Assembly (NCBI GenBank): GCA_014376915.1
Contig: JACMQP010000471.1
Coordinates: 1 to 8,467 of the forward strand
Reading direction: 5' to 3'
Origin: Ramlibacter sp.
GTDB taxonomy: Bacteria; Pseudomonadota; Gammaproteobacteria; Burkholderiales; Burkholderiaceae
Length of the DNA stretch: 8,467 bases
How positions within the stretch are numbered: position 1 is the stretch's first letter; each line of letters begins with the position of its first letter. Both the position numbers and the translations under genes were made by a program. The notes under the pieces were generated by a model. It saw nothing but the letters and a program-made list of their open reading frames with translations, was not told the DNA's origin and searched no databases. Shown here one piece after another: positions 6,543 through 8,467 of the stretch.

Positions 6543-7613
6543 TCAGGGCAACGGAATCAAGATCTTGAAATCCGTCCGGCCGGGAACGCTGTCGCACTCG
6601 ATCAGGCCATGATGCTGCTGGACGAATGTCTGCGCCAGCGTCAACCCCAGCCCGGAACCACCCTCCCTGCCGGACACCAGCGGATAGAAGATGCGGTCCT
6701 TGATCGAGTCCGGCACGCCGGGCCCGTTGTCGATGACATGCAATTCCAGTGCCAGTCGATAGCGCTGCTTGCCAAACGTGACCTGCCTGGCGATGCGGGT
6801 GCGGAAAACCAGTTGCGCGTCGCCAGCGGCAATGTGGTCCGCGAGAGCCTGGCAGGCGTTGTGCGCGACGTTGAGCACAGCCTGGATCAGCTGCTCGCGG
6901 TCGCCGCGAAATTCGGGAATCGAGATGTCGTACTCGCGCACGACCCGCAGGCCGCGCGGAAACTCTGCCAGGATCAACGAGCGCACCCGTTCGCAGACTT
7001 CGTGGATGTTGACGTCGCCGACCACGTGCGGCCGGCGGTGCGGCGCCAGCAGCCGGTCCACCAGCGTTTGCAGCCGGTCGGCCTCGTGGATGATGACCTG
7101 GGTGTACTCGATCAGGTCCTTCGAATCGACTTCCATCTGCAGCAGCTGGGCCGCGCCGCGGATGCCGCCGAGCGGGTTCTTGATCTCGTGCGCCAGGTTG
7201 CGGATCAGCTCCTTGTTGGCCTGCGCCTGGTCGATCAACCGCTCTTCGCGGTCCTGCTTGGCCTGCGTCTCCAGCGGCAGCAGTTCGACCACGATTTCGC
7301 CGGGCTGGTCGGTCTGCGCCACGATGACGTGGACGGGCAGCGGGTCGTGGGTCGCCCGATTGAGCCATGCGTCGTAACGCAGCGCCGCGAACTCGTTGCT
7401 GCCCGCGCCTTCAAGCGCGTTCTGCAGGATGTGGGGCTCGGTGAAGCACTGCGCGAAGGCAGAACCTTCGATGGTGCGGCGGGAGCTGCCCAGTGCGTCC
7501 TCGAGGGCCGAGTTGGCGAACAGGACGGTGCCATCGGAATGCACCACGGCCACCAGCGTGGCCAGGAGATCGAAAGACTGGAAGCGGGAGTGCGGCGGGG
7601 CAGGCTTGCTCAA
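6543..7613 (-). CDS. ntrB: Nitrogen regulation sensor histidine kinase NtrB
   Basis: A 356-residue soluble histidine kinase with no membrane segment. In known systems it phosphorylates NtrC when nitrogen is short and is switched to phosphatase by PII (GlnB). Seen: a PAS-like sensor region at about 14-115 (LLATLVAVVHSDGTVLFAN), then the H-box NLAHEIKNPLGGIRGAAQLL with phosphorylated H142, the N-box NVAHNACQAL (N252), the G1 box VIDNGPGVP (295-301) and the G2 box GREGGSGLGLTLAQ. The size is typical. The start codon is TTG at 7613 (complement), 5 bp after the stop of the DUF4124 gene, with only a weak TAGG upstream; no in-frame ATG occurs nearby, and PAS similarity begins soon after, so TTG is the best choice. 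Low, coupled translation is likely (inference). Confidence 0.94.
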   Translation of the reverse strand: MSKPAPPHSRFQSFDLLATLVAVVHSDGTVLFANSALEDALGSSRRTIEGSAFAQCFTEPHILQNALEGAGSNEFAALRYDAWLNRATHDPLPVHVIVAQTDQPGEIVVELLPLETQAKQDREERLIDQAQANKELIRNLAHEIKNPLGGIRGAAQLLQMEVDSKDLIEYTQVIIHEADRLQTLVDRLLAPHRRPHVVGDVNIHEVCERVRSLILAEFPRGLRVVREYDISIPEFRGDREQLIQAVLNVAHNACQALADHIAAGDAQLVFRTRIARQVTFGKQRYRLALELHVIDNGPGVPDSIKDRIFYPLVSGREGGSGLGLTLAQTFVQQHHGLIECDSVPGRTDFKILIPLP

Positions 7614-7618
7614 GCAGC

Positions 7619-8128
7619 CTATTTTGACGCAGGAACCCGATCGAGCTCGCGCCTGATGCCGGCAATGTCGTTCTGGTTGCGGGCGATGCCGGCCTTGAGT
7701 TCCGCCACCCGGTCCAGGTACTTCTGGTAGTTGCGGCCCTCGGCGCCCTGCTTGTCCGGCTCGCCGTTGTTGAATTCCTTGACCAGTTCGAGCTGGCGCG
7801 CCTCGGCCTTCTTCAGTTCGGCTTCGAGGATCTGGCGGGAATCGGCATCGCGGGCCTTCTGTTCGGCCGTGTCGACGCGCGTTGCGGAGGATGAAGGCGC
7901 AGCGGCCGCGAGCTTGACCGGCGCGCCGCCGGCTGCGTTATTGCCCTGAACGCGCGTTCCTTGGATGACGGTCACGTTGCCGCCGCCGCTGAAAAGCTTG
8001 CACCCCTTGCCCTTGGCTTCCGCCGGGTCGGTCGTGTACAAATTGCCCTCGCACCGGAAGATCGGCTGGGAGTGGCTGTTGATCGCCGTGACGGCGAGGG
8101 CAAGCGGGATCAGGTAGGCGTATTTCAT
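7619..8128 (-). CDS. Exported DUF4124-type protein with coiled-coil tail
   Basis: A 169-residue protein with an N-terminal signal peptide (MKYAYLIPLALAVTAINSHS, cleavage probably near residue 20), so the product is likely periplasmic. Next comes a short domain, IFRCEGNLYTTDPAEAKGKGCKLF, resembling DUF4124 proteins of Burkholderiales; its two cysteines, C26 and C43, are the only ones and could form a disulfide. A Gly/Ala/Ser-rich linker (about 48-84) leads to a strongly charged helical tail (about 86-164, e.g. EAELKKAEARQLELVKEF) that looks like a coiled coil. The ATG at 8128 is chosen because GAGGAGA lies 8 bp upstream and the signal peptide follows directly; the frame stays open further upstream, but that part runs through the glnA end and terminator. 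It begins the operon with ntrB and ntrC. Function unknown; the family call is fairly confident. Confidence 0.82.
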   Translation of the reverse strand: MKYAYLIPLALAVTAINSHSQPIFRCEGNLYTTDPAEAKGKGCKLFSGGGNVTVIQGTRVQGNNAAGGAPVKLAAAAPSSSATRVDTAEQKARDADSRQILEAELKKAEARQLELVKEFNNGEPDKQGAEGRNYQKYLDRVAELKAGIARNQNDIAGIRRELDRVPASK

Positions 8129-8136
8129 TTGTGCAA

Positions 8137-8143
8137 TCTCCTC
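8137..8143 (-). promoter_or_regulatory. Shine-Dalgarno sequence of the DUF4124 gene
   Basis: On the complement, GAGGAGA precedes the ATG at 8128 by 8 bp. It decides the start within a reading frame that stays open upstream to the window edge. Confidence 0.7.
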
Positions 8144-8169
8144 GCATCGGGATGCAGGGACGGCCTTCC

Positions 8170-8198
8170 AGTATCGCGCTTTTCTTTCAAAAGTCCAA
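8170..8198 (-). promoter_or_regulatory. Candidate sigma-70 promoter of the DUF4124-ntrB-ntrC operon
   Basis: On the complement, TTGGAC (8198-8193) is followed after 17 bp by GATACT (8175-8170, 4 of 6 to TATAAT). Transcription would start near 8163, giving a leader of about 35 bases. It lies downstream of the glnA terminator, in the most AT-rich stretch of the window, so the operon could be transcribed on its own. No sigma-54 promoter is seen here. Confidence 0.4.
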
Positions 8199-8213
8199 TT
8201 AAGCCATTGATTC

Positions 8214-8245
8214 ACAAAGGAAAAGGACGGCCACTGCCGTCCCTT
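8214..8245 (-). terminator. Intrinsic terminator of glnA
   Basis: On the complement, 45 bp after the glnA stop, GGACGGC - AGTG - GCCGTCC forms a perfect 7-bp GC-rich stem with a 4-base loop (8242-8225), extended by a G-U and two A-U pairs, and runs straight into TTTTCCTTT. The U-rich tail fits leftward transcription only, so it ends the glnA transcript. Confidence 0.85.
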
Positions 8246-8289
8246 CCGTGCCACAGGCTGTGAGAAATGACAGTCTGGGAGAGTGCTCT

Positions 8290-8467
8290 TTACAGCGAGT
8301 AGTACATGTCGAATTCGACTGGGTGGGTGGCCATGCGGAAGCGCGTGACCTCGGTCATCTTGAGCTCGATATAAGCATCGATCATGGTGTCGGTGAAGAC
8401 ACCGCCCTTGGTCAGGAAGCCGCGGCCCTTGTCCAGATAGTCCAGCGCCTGGTCCAGGCTGTGGCAC
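8290..8467 (-). CDS. glnA: Glutamine synthetase, C-terminal end (runs off the window)
   Basis: The last 58 codons and a TAA stop of type I glutamine synthetase, which makes glutamine from glutamate, ammonia and ATP. Seen: [46 protein letters not shown]; the GGVFTD...DAYI...HPVEF.YYS pattern is the conserved GlnA C-terminus. The active site and the tyrosine that is adenylylated in enteric GlnA lie upstream, outside the window. Its position directly before ntrBC, its own regulators, confirms the nitrogen-control locus. Confidence 0.95.
   Translation of the reverse strand, partial: CHSLDQALDYLDKGRGFLTKGGVFTDTMIDAYIELKMTEVTRFRMATHPVEFDMYYSL

Noticed and set aside
5171..7730. Two long rightward open frames (5171-6568 and 5778-7730) opposite ntrC and ntrB
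   Set aside because: They are antisense shadows; the complementary strand encodes complete, motif-rich NtrC and NtrB.
8144..8155. GCATC-GG-GATGC inverted repeat in the leader of the DUF4124 gene
   Set aside because: A 5-bp stem with only two bases between the arms cannot form a stable hairpin; as an operator it matches no protein site I recognise.
8247..8253. TGGCACG on the complement, matching the -24 part of a sigma-54 promoter
   Set aside because: The matching -12 GC at the required spacing is missing, and the site lies just before the glnA terminator stem.
8252..8262. CACAG-G-CTGTG palindrome after the glnA stop
   Set aside because: Short, with one central base; sits in the 3' untranslated part with no link to a known regulator. 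Chance is adequate.
8129..8467. Extension of the DUF4124 frame upstream to the window edge (282 codons in all)
   Set aside because: The extra part runs through the glnA end and its terminator in another frame; a good Shine-Dalgarno sequence and a signal peptide fix the start at 8128.

Overview
The window is GC-rich chromosomal DNA of a betaproteobacterium. Gene content and order point to Burkholderiales, most likely a Comamonadaceae-like genus. This rests on the glnA / DUF4124 / ntrB / ntrC / xth neighbourhood and on a YihY / DUF2069 / FAD-oxidase cluster, both recalled as typical of that order, not on a database search. It is a dense housekeeping region: no RNA gene, CRISPR array, insertion sequence, phage gene or attachment site is visible, and no gap between genes exceeds about 165 bp.

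Left part (1-2277): the 5' part of a YihY/BrkB inner-membrane protein gene runs leftward out of the window. It diverges from a rightward pair, a DUF2069 membrane protein and a D-2-hydroxyglutarate-dehydrogenase-like FAD enzyme, joined by an ATGA overlap. The space between the divergent starts is only 8-23 bp, and the best promoter for the rightward pair lies inside the yihY start region.

Centre (2311-5026): thyA (thymidylate synthase), folA (dihydrofolate reductase), a His-rich DUF4337 membrane protein and xth (exonuclease III / AP endonuclease) are packed with a 4-bp overlap and gaps of 1 and 7 bp, so they are probably one operon. ThyA consumes methylene-tetrahydrofolate and gives dihydrofolate; FolA reduces it back. 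Xth repairs abasic sites, including those that follow uracil removal when dTMP is short.

Right part (5018-8467, all leftward): the end of glnA (glutamine synthetase) is followed by an intrinsic terminator. A small exported DUF4124 protein, ntrB (sensor kinase, TTG start) and ntrC (sigma-54 activator) follow as a second probable operon with its own sigma-70-like promoter. This is the classic nitrogen-control locus: NtrB phosphorylates NtrC under nitrogen limitation and NtrC-P activates sigma-54 promoters. The ntrC and xth genes meet tail to tail, with their stop codons overlapping.

I see no clear undescribed system. The points most worth a second look are the DUF4337 protein with seven histidines in its N-terminal tail inside a thymidylate/repair operon, the exported DUF4124 protein inside the nitrogen-control operon, two promoter candidates that would give nearly leaderless mRNAs, and the 9-bp xth/ntrC overlap that leaves no room for a terminator.
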